DNA from: an uncultured Cohaesibacter sp.
GTDB lineage: Bacteria > Pseudomonadota > Alphaproteobacteria > Rhizobiales > Cohaesibacteraceae
Assembly (NCBI RefSeq): GCF_963677725.1
Contig: NZ_OY782507.1
Coordinates: 310,001-374,000 of the forward strand
Length of the DNA stretch: 64,000 nt
Direction of reading: 5' to 3'
Shown piece after piece: positions 27,839 through 36,646 of the stretch. Position 1 is the stretch's first letter. Every line of letters starts with the position of its first letter. The position numbers and the translations under genes were made by a program. The notes below the pieces were generated by a model. It had not been told where the DNA came from. It saw only the letters and a program-made list of their open reading frames with translations, and did no database searches.

Positions 27839-29032
27839 CTATCTTTCTACCAAGGCAATGGACCGGTTGTACCAGTTCATGAGCATGGATGTTATCAAGG
27901 ACAGCGACAGATAGACGAGCATCCAGATGCCGATGACTTCAATTGCCTGACCTGTCTGGTTAAGGACAGTGCCGCCGACGGAAACGATGTCAGGATAGGC
28001 AATCGCAACCGCAAGGGAGGAGTTTTTCGTCAGGTTCAGATACTGACTGGTCAGCGGAGGAATGATCACGCGCATTGCCTGCGGAACGATAATAAGACGC
28101 AGAGTTGGTCCGGGGCGCAGCCCCAAGGCGCTTGCGGCTTCAGTCTGACCATGGCTCACCGCCAGAATGCCCGCTCGAACGATTTCGGCAATGAAGGCAC
28201 CGGTATAGATGGTCAGGGCAAGCAGAAGGCCAACAAATTCCGGAATGACTTTCATGCCACCGGCAAAGTTGAAGCCTTTCAGGGCTGGCAGGTCATAAGT
28301 GATCGGCATGCCGGCGACGAAATAGGCCAACAGCGGCAGACCAATCAATATTGCAATGCTGGTGGTAAAGACCGGGAAGCGTTCACCCGTCGCCAACTGT
28401 CGTTTTTTGGCCCAGCGAGACAGGATGAAGATACCAAGAATCGCAACGATCAGCGCATAAAGGATCAACGAGGATCCCTCACCGAATACCGGCTGAGGCA
28501 TGAAGAAGCCGCGATTGTTGAGGAAAAAGCCGCCGCCGAAATCCAGTGACTGTTTTGGGTGCGGAACGGTCCGCAGAACAGCGAAATACCAGAAGAACAG
28601 TTGTAGCAGCAGGGGCACGTTGCGAACGGTCTCGATATAAACCGTTGCCATCTTGGAGATGACCCAGTTCTTGGAGAGACGCGCAATGCCTACGAGAAAG
28701 CCGACAATGGTGGCAAAGAAGACGCCGATCACTGCAATGAGCAGAGTGTTCAGCAAACCAGCCAGCAGAGCTTGGGCATATGTGGAGGTTGCGGACAGAT
28801 CGATCAGGGACTGGTTGGGCAGAAAGCCTGCCGTGTTGTCCAGGAATCCGAAACCGGATGCGATATTCTGTTTCTCAAGGTTGTGCGAGGTGTTCTGGAC
28901 AATGCTCCAGATCAGATAAACCAGAACGCCGATCAGTACGATCTGATAGATGTAGCCCCTTACCTTGGGATCGTTAAATATCGAACCCTTGGCCGAGGAC
29001 GCATCCCCAGCCTTATGAGAGTTAGCAGCCAT
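27839..29032 (-). CDS. aapQ: General L-amino acid ABC transporter permease AapQ
   Basis: 397 residues, close to the 400 of Rhizobium AapQ. An N-terminal helix (about 28-48) and a family-specific segment (SGFGFLDNTAGF) precede the permease domain. The EAA loop is in SALGLRPGPTLRLIIVPQAMRVI near residue 330. It is separated from aapJ by a hairpin, which probably sets a lower level of permease than of binding protein. Confidence 0.9.
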   Translation of the reverse strand: MAANSHKAGDASSAKGSIFNDPKVRGYIYQIVLIGVLVYLIWSIVQNTSHNLEKQNIASGFGFLDNTAGFLPNQSLIDLSATSTYAQALLAGLLNTLLIAVIGVFFATIVGFLVGIARLSKNWVISKMATVYIETVRNVPLLLQLFFWYFAVLRTVPHPKQSLDFGGGFFLNNRGFFMPQPVFGEGSSLILYALIVAILGIFILSRWAKKRQLATGERFPVFTTSIAILIGLPLLAYFVAGMPITYDLPALKGFNFAGGMKVIPEFVGLLLALTIYTGAFIAEIVRAGILAVSHGQTEAASALGLRPGPTLRLIIVPQAMRVIIPPLTSQYLNLTKNSSLAVAIAYPDIVSVGGTVLNQTGQAIEVIGIWMLVYLSLSLITSMLMNWYNRSIALVER

Positions 29033-29154
29033 TTGTTCCTCGTTGGTGACTGATCTTGTTGCTTTTCTTTGCTTTGATCAGGCGATCGAGACGCGATGAA
29101 GAGCGGCCCCATTGTTGGGGTTTTGCTTTTGTTTACGCTGTTTTCTCGCGAACA

Positions 29155-29192
29155 AAAAAATTACCCCGGCAGATTCATGGTATCTGCCGGGG
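29155..29192 (-). terminator. Attenuating terminator between aapJ and aapQ
   Basis: On the minus strand CCCCGGCAGAT and ATCTGCCGGGG form a perfect 11-bp stem with a 7-nt loop, followed by TAATTTTTTT. It probably allows partial read-through so that the binding protein is made in excess. Confidence 0.88.
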
Positions 29193-29206
29193 CACAATCC
29201 AAATGA

Positions 29207-30223
29207 TTAGCGGATTGGTGGAGCGTACATCAGACCACCTTTGGACCACAGGGCATTCACGCCGCGTGCGATTCCAAGAGGGGTATCAGGACCGACATTG
29301 CGGTCGAAGCTTTCGCCATAGTTACCAACGGTTTTGATGATGTTGTAAGCCCAGTCATTGCTCAGACCGAGGTTTTCACCAAAGGAACCTTCAGCGCCCA
29401 GAAGACGACGGATGGAAGGGTTGGTGCTTTCTTTCATTTCATCAACGTTGGCCTGGGTTACGCCGAGTTCTTCAGCGTTGATCATCGCAAACAGAACCCA
29501 TTTGTTCAGGTTGAACCACTGATCGTCACCCTGACGAACCACTGGACCGAGAGGTTCTTTGGAAATGATTTCCGGCAGAACGATATGGTCGTCGGCGTTG
29601 GTGAGTTTGAGGCGCTGTGCATAGAGGCCAGAAGCGTCGGTGGTGTAAACGTCGCAACGACCGGAATCGTATGCCTGTACCACTTCGTCAGCTTTTTCGA
29701 ACTGAACCAGTTCCAGTTCCATGTCGTTGGAACGGAAATAGTCAGTCACGTTCAGCTCGGTGGTGGTGCCGGTGTTGGTGCAGACAGATGCGCCAGACAG
29801 TTCCAGAGCAGAGGAAACGCCAAGAGACTTACGGATCATGAAGCCCTGACCGTCATAGTAGTTGACGCCAGCGAAGTTCAGGCCCAAAGCGGTATCGCGG
29901 GTCATGGTCCAGGTGGTGTTGCGTGGCAGCACGTCGATCTCACCAGACTGCAAAGCGGTAAAGCGCTCTTTAGCAGACAGTGGAGAGAATTTGGCACCGG
30001 ATTTGTCGCCGAAGATAGCAGCGGAAACCGCGTAGCAGAAGTCAACGTCGAGGCCGGTCCAGTTGCCCTGATCGTCAGGGTTGGAGAAGCCTGGCAGACC
30101 CTGGCTCACACCGCACTGTACGGCGCCTTTGGCCTTTACGTCATCCAAAGTAGCGGCACTAGCGGCGGTTGCGCCGACAGCCATTGCAGAACCCATAAGT
30201 ACGGAGAGAAGAGCTTTTTTCAT
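29207..30223 (-). CDS. aapJ: Periplasmic amino acid-binding protein AapJ
   Basis: 338 residues, against 341 in Rhizobium. A Sec signal peptide spans residues 1-23 (MKKALLSVLMGSAMAVG..., cleavage near AASA-A). The mature start TLDDVKAKGAVQCGVSQGLPG and the segment TWTMTRDTALGLNFAGVNYYDGQG are typical of AapJ/BztA. An in-frame ATG at 30352 would place 43 residues before the signal peptide and is rejected. It binds L-amino acids for import through AapQMP. Confidence 0.92.
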   Translation of the reverse strand: MKKALLSVLMGSAMAVGATAASAATLDDVKAKGAVQCGVSQGLPGFSNPDDQGNWTGLDVDFCYAVSAAIFGDKSGAKFSPLSAKERFTALQSGEIDVLPRNTTWTMTRDTALGLNFAGVNYYDGQGFMIRKSLGVSSALELSGASVCTNTGTTTELNVTDYFRSNDMELELVQFEKADEVVQAYDSGRCDVYTTDASGLYAQRLKLTNADDHIVLPEIISKEPLGPVVRQGDDQWFNLNKWVLFAMINAEELGVTQANVDEMKESTNPSIRRLLGAEGSFGENLGLSNDWAYNIIKTVGNYGESFDRNVGPDTPLGIARGVNALWSKGGLMYAPPIR

Positions 30224-30473
30224 ATTGCAGCCTATGTTCGTTGCCCGATAGGAATGATTTGATTGCATAATGAACTTGCAGTCAGAAATTTCCATCGAGG
30301 AAAATTCCTGATACGTGTTCTTTCTTTGGTTGGTCGATTGCGAGTTGCGCAATTGACAGTGCTATCGAAGGAAATTATTTGATCTCGGTCAAGAGGGAAT
30401 GTGACCTGATATCCACGAAACTTGTCGATTCCCATGAAAAATGTTTCTAAATGCCGGTTTTTTGAAATATTTT

Positions 30474-30492
30474 AATCGAAGCTGTTTCGATT
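30474..30492. promoter_or_regulatory. Inverted repeat upstream of the cystathionine beta-lyase gene
   Basis: AATCGAA and TTCGATT are perfect 7-bp inverted repeats around GCTGT, 53 bp before the metC-type start. Candidate operator for an unknown regulator. The whole 30224-30545 gap (322 bp) between the divergent aapJ and metC genes shows no other gene. Confidence 0.4.
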
Positions 30493-30545
30493 TCCGATGA
30501 ATCTGCCGCGCTCTGTGGAGCCAAAACCTAGTCTAAAGGCCACGA

Positions 30546-31733
30546 ATGAAAAATCATACAGGAAAAAACACCAAGGCGCTGAAGCCCGACACCCGCCTCG
30601 TGATCACTGGACGGTCACCAAAAGAGCAAGATGGCTTTGTTAATCCGCCAGTTGTGCACGCCTCTACGGTTGTGTTTGATTCGACCGAACAGCTCTATTC
30701 GGGCACGTCCAAATATGCCTATGGACGCAGAGGCACACCCACAACCAACGCGCTGACTGACGCTCTGACCGATTTGGAAGGGGCGCATGGCACTGTTCTG
30801 GCGCCGTCAGGGCTGGCGGCCTGTTCATTGGCCCTGTTGTCGGCCTGTAAGGCCGGGGATCATATATTGATCACCGATAGTGTTTATGAACCCACCCGCA
30901 ATTTCGCTGCCAGCGTGCTCAAGCCTATGGGGGTCGAAATCGAATATTATGACCCGCTGATTGGTGGAGATATCGCGAGCCTGTTCAAAGACAATACCAG
31001 CGCTGTCTTTACCGAAGCGCCGGGCTCTCAGACTTTCGAGATGCAGGATATTCCGGCCATCGTTGCAGCCTGCAAGGAAAAGGACGTTCTGGTTCTACTC
31101 GATAATACATGGGGCACGCCGCTCTATTTTGATTCGATGGGGCATGGCGTGGATATCTCCATTCAGGCTGGCACCAAATATATCGTCGGTCACTCTGACG
31201 TGATGTTGGGCACCATTTCGGCCAATGAGAAGGCGTGGGATCGCCTTAGCGAAGTGCACGGGGCGATGGGCTACCATGTGGGTCCAGATGATTGCTATCT
31301 TGCTCTGCGCGGCCTTAGAACCATGGGGGTCCGGTTGCGGCAACATCAGGAAAGCGCGCTTGATATGGCCCAGTGGCTGGAAGCGCGGCCCGAGGTGGAC
31401 CGTGTGCTTTATCCGCCCCTGCCCTCAGATCCCGGGCACGCAATCTGGAAACGTGATTTCACGGGCGCCTGCGGCCTGATGGGCGTGGTTCTGAAAGATG
31501 TCAGCAAGAAGCAGGCTTGTGCCTTCATTGACGCTCTGGAGCTGTTTGGGCTCGGCTATAGTTGGGGTGGCTTTGAGAGCCTCGTCATCCATGCGGACCC
31601 GCGCAATTACCGCACGGCGACAAAATGGGATGAACCCGGCCAGCTGATCCGGCTGCATATTGGTCTGGAAGATGTTGCGGATTTGAAGCAGGACCTCGAA
31701 GGCGGCTTTGCGGCTTTGACGGCGGCTGAGTGA
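30546..31733 (+). CDS. metC: Cystathionine beta-lyase (MetC-type PLP enzyme)
   Basis: 395 residues of the Cys/Met metabolism PLP family. The N-terminal substrate motif VVHASTVVFDSTEQL and YGRRGTPTTNAL are typical of MetC. The PLP Lys is in the segment SIQAGTKYIVGHSDVMLG. It should split cystathionine into homocysteine, pyruvate and ammonia for methionine synthesis. Related enzymes (alliinase-like or cystathionine gamma-lyase) cannot be ruled out by sequence alone. It is divergent from aapJ and ends at a strong terminator. Confidence 0.88.
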   Translation: MKNHTGKNTKALKPDTRLVITGRSPKEQDGFVNPPVVHASTVVFDSTEQLYSGTSKYAYGRRGTPTTNALTDALTDLEGAHGTVLAPSGLAACSLALLSACKAGDHILITDSVYEPTRNFAASVLKPMGVEIEYYDPLIGGDIASLFKDNTSAVFTEAPGSQTFEMQDIPAIVAACKEKDVLVLLDNTWGTPLYFDSMGHGVDISIQAGTKYIVGHSDVMLGTISANEKAWDRLSEVHGAMGYHVGPDDCYLALRGLRTMGVRLRQHQESALDMAQWLEARPEVDRVLYPPLPSDPGHAIWKRDFTGACGLMGVVLKDVSKKQACAFIDALELFGLGYSWGGFESLVIHADPRNYRTATKWDEPGQLIRLHIGLEDVADLKQDLEGGFAALTAAE

Positions 31734-31756
31734 GAATTGCTCTATCATCATGCGAT

Positions 31757-31785
31757 AAAAAAAGGCAGCCACCGGCTGCCTTTTT
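31757..31785. terminator. Bidirectional terminator between metC and the TVP38 gene
   Basis: AAAGGCAGCC and GGCTGCCTTT form a perfect 10-bp stem with a 3-nt loop, with an A-run before and a T-run after, so it can terminate both convergent transcripts. Confidence 0.92.
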
Positions 31786-31826
31786 CATGCTGTTATCTTG
31801 ATCGAATCCCGATTTTCAGCAGGTGA

Positions 31827-32537
31827 CTAGCTGGATGTGTCTTGCCGCAGCTTGTTGCCTAGCTGGATGTGGCGATAGAGGTAGGCCCCCAAGGCACCGG
31901 ATATGACGAAGAGGACCACGCCCACCCCAATCTGGGATGTTCGGTCGACCTGTACGCCACTGCCCATCAAGGCGAAAATGGCGGTTTGAGGGATGTAGCC
32001 GATAGCAGATCCAAGCACAAAAGGCATGGCTCGGACATGGGTCACACCGGCAATCAGATTGGTGACCAAATTGCTACCCACCGGCAAAAACCGGATCAAC
32101 AATGTCGTGACAAAGGGGCTGCCTGTCAGGATTTGCTCGAATCGCGCGACGCGTTTGCCAAAATTGCGCTGGACCAAGCCTCGCCCGAGCAGCCTTGCAT
32201 AGGTGAAGGAGAGAATGCAGCCGCAGCTGGTTGCCAGAACGGCCAGCAATGTGCCACCCAGAAAGCCGAATGCATAGCCGCCCATGAAAGAGATGGCTTG
32301 GCGCGGAAAGCCAACGGCCGCAAGCAGACCACCCATGGCAACGAACAGCAGATAGCCCGTCATGCCCTTGTCTTTGACCTGCGCATCGACCCAATGTTCA
32401 TCAAACATGTCGGCAATGCCGACCGCCTTCATCCCATAGCCAATGGCGACCAGAGACCCGATCATGATCAGGCCTTTGAGATAGGGGCGCAGGGTCTGGT
32501 AAAGACCGCCGCTCTTTGTATCTTCAGGGTCACGCAT
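31827..32537 (-). CDS. TVP38/TMEM64 (DedA-like) membrane protein
   Basis: 236 residues with about five hydrophobic segments. The family core is visible in FPRQAISFMGGYAFGFLGG and LLIRFLPVGSNLVTNLIAG, which carry the conserved Gly and Arg-x-x-Pro patterns of the SNARE-associated/VTT domain. Members are linked to lipid scrambling or export of undecaprenyl carriers. It is the last gene of the ArnT-PAP2-GT2 operon, 2 nt after the glycosyltransferase, so a role in flipping the lipid-linked sugar is a reasonable inference. Confidence 0.85.
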   Translation of the reverse strand: MRDPEDTKSGGLYQTLRPYLKGLIMIGSLVAIGYGMKAVGIADMFDEHWVDAQVKDKGMTGYLLFVAMGGLLAAVGFPRQAISFMGGYAFGFLGGTLLAVLATSCGCILSFTYARLLGRGLVQRNFGKRVARFEQILTGSPFVTTLLIRFLPVGSNLVTNLIAGVTHVRAMPFVLGSAIGYIPQTAIFALMGSGVQVDRTSQIGVGVVLFVISGALGAYLYRHIQLGNKLRQDTSS

Positions 32538-32539
32538 GA

Positions 32540-33316
32540 TCAGGCATCAGGCCCATTCTGACCGTTCAAAGGAATTTCGGTGATCACCGGAATTTTCTTG
32601 CGGCGCTTGCGCAGCCAATAGACGCCGAGGAGATCGAGAATGCCAACCCAGAGGCGATCAAAGATTCCATATTTTGATGTGCCATGGGAGCGGCCGCGAT
32701 CAATCACGTCAATATGAACAATCTTGAGCCCTTCACGTACGACCAGTGCAGGCAGAAAACGGTGCCAGGCTTCAAAGAAGGGCAAATTGAGAAAGACCTG
32801 ACGGCGGATGACCTTGAGGCCACAGCCGGAATCGCGCGTATTGTCCTTAAGCAGCGATTGCCGAATGCTGTTGGCCAGACGAGAACCGTGCTTCTTGATG
32901 AAACCATCGGTGCGCTTCATGCGCTGGCCGGCGGCAAGGGCATGGTCCGGACCTCCGGCTTTCAACGCATCAATCATTTGCGGAAAGAAAGCGGGATCAT
33001 TCTGGCCGTCACCATCAAGCGTGGCGATGAATTCCCCCTTCGCGTGCAGCAAACCTGTGCGCACAGCGTTGGATTGGCCGCAAGACTTTTCGTGTCGGAT
33101 ATGGCGCAACCAGGGGCGCTCCGCCGAATAGGCTTGCAGCAATTGATCCGTGCCGTCATCGGAGCCATCATCCACGATGATCAGCTCAAACGGCCTGCCT
33201 GCCAGCGCCGTGCCGACCTCGTCGATCAGAAAGGCCAGATTGTCCTTTTCGTTCTTGCAAGGAATGACCACGCTGACTTCCAGCGCATGGGACAGAGGGG
33301 GCAGATGTGCAAGCAT
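32540..33316 (-). CDS. GT2 glycosyltransferase, polyprenyl-phosphate sugar type (ArnC/DPM-like)
   Basis: 258 residues with the GT-A fold signatures SVVIPCKNEKDN, IVDDGSDDGT and the DxD-type LDGDGQND. The layout matches dolichol/undecaprenyl-phosphate sugar transferases, but the C-terminal membrane pair of ArnC is reduced to one weak hydrophobic stretch (near 232). It likely makes the lipid-linked sugar that the downstream-acting ArnT-like enzyme uses. The donor sugar cannot be read from the sequence. Confidence 0.85.
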   Translation of the reverse strand: MLAHLPPLSHALEVSVVIPCKNEKDNLAFLIDEVGTALAGRPFELIIVDDGSDDGTDQLLQAYSAERPWLRHIRHEKSCGQSNAVRTGLLHAKGEFIATLDGDGQNDPAFFPQMIDALKAGGPDHALAAGQRMKRTDGFIKKHGSRLANSIRQSLLKDNTRDSGCGLKVIRRQVFLNLPFFEAWHRFLPALVVREGLKIVHIDVIDRGRSHGTSKYGIFDRLWVGILDLLGVYWLRKRRKKIPVITEIPLNGQNGPDA

Positions 33317-33393
33317 GAATGCCTTCCGGAATTGCCCTTGTCGGGCGTTGTTGGTGCTCTGGGGCGGGTGTCGCCCGTGTCTCCAGCTTTGTC

Positions 33394-34242
33394 CTAAGCC
33401 TTGTGACGCAGGATGTGAAGAGCCTTGAGCAGCTTGGATATAGCCAGTGGGCGGCTGGAGGGCAAGCGGATCAGGCCATTTTCACCCCGGAAGAGTAAAC
33501 GACGGTTGGCAAACCACAGGGCCAACAACCAGGTGAAACTCGCTCCGTAGGCAAATCCGGCAACTGCGTCCGAGGGATAGTGCGCGCCGACGACGATGCG
33601 TGAGGCTGCAACCCACATGCCAAAGGCCAGCCAGAACCATTTGAGGCGGGGAAAGATCAAGATAAAGATGATGGCCATCGCTCCGGCTGTTGTGGAGTGG
33701 CCGGAAGGAAAGCTCTGAAAGCCCGAAGACAGCCCCGGTGGATCGAAATAGAATGGACCAAGGGTATCGAAATGTCTCGGGCGGGCGCGGCCAATGGACA
33801 TTTTGATCAGATTGTTGGAGATCCCGGAACCTGCCACCGCGCCAAAAGCAAAAAGGCCCAAAAGCTGATAGTTGGTCAGCACCGCCTTGGCCGATCGAGG
33901 CAATCGATCCCAAGAAACAAGAGCGAGCGAGAGAATGGCCAAAGCGGCAGGGACCAGCAGAAATTCGGATTTGCCGACGTCTGTCAATGTACGAAAGAAG
34001 CTATAGGTGTCCGCAGTGATGGTTGACTTCCAGTGTCCGGCGGCTTCGTCAACAAACAAGAAACCAATGGCGATCAGACTGGTGACCACAACAAAAATGA
34101 GCACCCAGTCTGGTTGTCGGACATCAGCGCGCTGCAAACCAGACCGCACCCGAAAAGAGCGGATGGCTCTGAGGGTGCGGAATGTCTTCCATTGAGCACC
34201 GAGGTGACCTACGGCACGGGGGATCGAGGCGAAGAGCGACAT
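33394..34242 (-). CDS. PAP2-superfamily membrane phosphatase
   Basis: 282 residues with the three phosphatase motifs in order: KMSIGRARP, SFPSGHSTTA and SRIVVGAHYPSD. About six membrane helices surround them. Enzymes of this type remove phosphate from lipid A or from undecaprenyl pyrophosphate. In this operon, dephosphorylation of an envelope lipid before or after glycosylation fits best. Which lipid is used is not shown. Confidence 0.88.
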   Translation of the reverse strand: MSLFASIPRAVGHLGAQWKTFRTLRAIRSFRVRSGLQRADVRQPDWVLIFVVVTSLIAIGFLFVDEAAGHWKSTITADTYSFFRTLTDVGKSEFLLVPAALAILSLALVSWDRLPRSAKAVLTNYQLLGLFAFGAVAGSGISNNLIKMSIGRARPRHFDTLGPFYFDPPGLSSGFQSFPSGHSTTAGAMAIIFILIFPRLKWFWLAFGMWVAASRIVVGAHYPSDAVAGFAYGASFTWLLALWFANRRLLFRGENGLIRLPSSRPLAISKLLKALHILRHKA

Positions 34243-34294
34243 ATAGGCTTTCTTCCGAAACTGGTTTAATGCGAAACCGCGGCGGTGGTCCGGG

Positions 34295-36067
34295 TCACAT
34301 TTTCATCCGATATATCGCGAAGCTTTGCCATTTGCCACCATTCAGTTTGAACCCTTTGAGATGATCGACCGCTTCGATCTGGTCGACCCGTTTGCCGATG
34401 TCTTCAAGGAAAGCGGGTTCCCTGCTCTGTTCAATGATGGTCATGCGGCATCCGGCTTCGACCAGAAAGTCCGCAGCCTTCTTGGTTTGGTTCGGGTCGA
34501 TCAACTGTGTGTCGGTGCCCATCAGGAAGACCAAACTTGGTTCGCTATAGCCGACGCTGGCGACTTCTACCGACTCACAAGGCTTGTTTCGCTCAACGGC
34601 GTCTGCCATTTGGTTGGACAGCCAGACACTATGCAACGCAGGAAAAATGGTCCCGTGGATCGAGAGATAAAGGACCGGTGCTACGAGAGCTGCCAGCAGG
34701 AAGGAAGCCATCACCCTGCCGCGTGTCAGAACTGCGAAGGATAAAAGCCCAAGACCCAATGCGACCAACCCCAGACCAAGCGCCGCCGGATTGAGCACGC
34801 CTTCAATGATGAAGAGTGCGATCGGCGCGCCAATGCCAAGAATGGCCGCAATCACGGGGACAAAAGCGGCGATGATCTTGCCCCATAGCCTGTTCCAGCT
34901 GGTGCCTCGGCTTTCCAATGCGAGCGCCGTTAGCAAAGCCAATGCCGGGAAGGTCGGAAGAACATAATGGGGCAGCTTGGTGGAGACCAGTTCAAAGACT
35001 AGCCAGGAAGGCAGAATCCAGGATAGGGCAAACCGCACCGCATGTTGCTTCTTCTGTTTCCAGATCCAGACGATAGAGATAAGAAAGAACAGTGAAACGG
35101 GCCAGAATGTCAGGGTGGAAATGGCCAGATAGGTTCCCGGAGGCGCGCCATGGGACTCTTTGCCAGTGGTCACTTTAGCCAGCATATCCTTGCCGATGGA
35201 GTCAATGTAGAAGGCCCAATCCGTATGCAGGCCAATGGCAATGAACCATGGCAGAATGATCAGCAGCAAAAGTGGAATGCCAAGTTTCCAGCGCGTGCCC
35301 TTGAGCCACGCAAATGACCGCTCCTGAATCGTAAGGGCAAGGGCGGTCAGGCCGGAGACCATGAGGATGATCGGGCCTTTGATCAGAATCCCCAGCGACA
35401 AAGCCACCCAGAAGACGGATGCCTGATAGCGCTTGAGGCCTGCGCGGTTTTCATAGAGTTCCCAGAGCGCCCATTGCACCGCCATGATCGTGGCCAGCAG
35501 CATCGCGTCGGCCTTGGCCAATCGCGCTTCCACGCCAAGCAAGATCGCCGCGGACATGGCAATGCCTGCAAGGAAACCAACACGCACGGACGCCATGCGC
35601 ATCCCGATCAGGAAGGTAAAGCCGACGGAAATTAATGCCCCCAGCATGGATGGCAAGCGATAAGCCCAGATGCCAGCTTCTTCTCCCTGCCCTGATATGG
35701 TGGCACCGGCGACTTGCATCCAATAAATGCCAACCGGCTTTTTGTAGCGGGTGGCATCCTGGAAGCGTATATCGATATAGTCACCGCTTTCCATCATCTG
35801 TTTTGAGGCCTGAGCGAAGCGGGCTTCGTCCCGGTCAACAGGAGGAATGGTATTGAAGCCGGGCATGAAACAGACGAAGGCAAACAGCATCAATGCCAAG
35901 AAGGCCTTGAGGCGTGAGGCACAAAGGGCGGCAAGCCAGCTTTCCGTTGCATCACTGAGCGATGTAATCCAGTCCTGTTCAGGCTTTGGCTGAGGCGTGC
36001 CCGTCTGCCAGCGTGGCTGATTGTCCGGTGCGGACGGGTCATTTGGAAACAGGCCGTTGTCTGACAT
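34295..36067 (-). CDS. ArnT-like glycosyltransferase (GT83 family)
   Basis: 590 residues. An N-terminal cytosolic stretch (1-50) precedes about 12 hydrophobic segments. The catalytic motif DRDEARFAQASKQM lies in the first periplasmic loop, followed by RYKKPVGIYWMQ, the pattern of ArnT. It transfers a sugar from a polyprenyl phosphate to lipid A or another periplasmic acceptor. It is the first gene of a four-gene minus-strand operon. Whether the sugar is aminoarabinose is unknown, as no arnA/arnB genes are in the window. Confidence 0.87.
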   Translation of the reverse strand: MSDNGLFPNDPSAPDNQPRWQTGTPQPKPEQDWITSLSDATESWLAALCASRLKAFLALMLFAFVCFMPGFNTIPPVDRDEARFAQASKQMMESGDYIDIRFQDATRYKKPVGIYWMQVAGATISGQGEEAGIWAYRLPSMLGALISVGFTFLIGMRMASVRVGFLAGIAMSAAILLGVEARLAKADAMLLATIMAVQWALWELYENRAGLKRYQASVFWVALSLGILIKGPIILMVSGLTALALTIQERSFAWLKGTRWKLGIPLLLLIILPWFIAIGLHTDWAFYIDSIGKDMLAKVTTGKESHGAPPGTYLAISTLTFWPVSLFFLISIVWIWKQKKQHAVRFALSWILPSWLVFELVSTKLPHYVLPTFPALALLTALALESRGTSWNRLWGKIIAAFVPVIAAILGIGAPIALFIIEGVLNPAALGLGLVALGLGLLSFAVLTRGRVMASFLLAALVAPVLYLSIHGTIFPALHSVWLSNQMADAVERNKPCESVEVASVGYSEPSLVFLMGTDTQLIDPNQTKKAADFLVEAGCRMTIIEQSREPAFLEDIGKRVDQIEAVDHLKGFKLNGGKWQSFAIYRMKM

Positions 36068-36646
36068 GGGTGCCTCATTGTCTTGTCACTTCCACAAAGA
36101 ATGGAAGGGCGTTGAGCTTAGGTCAGTCTTATCGGATTTGATTTCTGTTGCACAGGGAAAGGAGTAACTTCTTTGTGCAAATTTGCCCTCAAAATCAGCT
36201 TGAGGCATTGAGGATTGGCTTGAATATACGCGTCAACGCGTAACCCATTGTCGGTTGCGCTGGGAATTGAGCCACTCATCAAGTTAGCAATCGCAAAATA
36301 ATGCAAATTCTCCAATTCAGCTTTAAAGCAACTTTGCTTTCTTCTACTGCGGAATAAGCAAATCTTCTTCAACTATTGAAGAGGCCACAGTCGCCAAATA
36401 GGAGGCTGTAATCGCAAAGGAGAAATAGGCAACACCTACTCTTCAGGACCTGCCTTATAACCTGACTACGCGCATTTATTGCGCCTATGTTAGGTTTTTG
36501 CCAAGTATTGATCTTGATCAATTTAAGTATTTAGTTTGCCCGAACGCAACCTCTATGTTACAACTAAATAACATAGCAGGAATCACTTGCCACCCAGTGT
36601 TGCGTAACCGGTTCGTGTTTCAGTTTCTGTAGGGGGGAACGAACGC
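36068..36646. other. 579-bp intergenic region before the receiver-kinase gene
   Basis: A/T-rich, flanked by divergent genes. No supported ORF. It carries the repeated CTATGTTA element described separately. Confidence 0.5.
36485..36576. promoter_or_regulatory. CTATGTTA repeat cluster: one single copy and one 24-bp inverted repeat
   Basis: CTATGTTA occurs at 36485-36492, then again at 36553-36560, paired with its perfect reverse complement TAACATAG at 36569-36576 with an 8-nt spacer. Three copies of an 8-bp word within 92 bp, 70-160 bp before a regulatory gene, suggest an operator. Confidence 0.5.
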
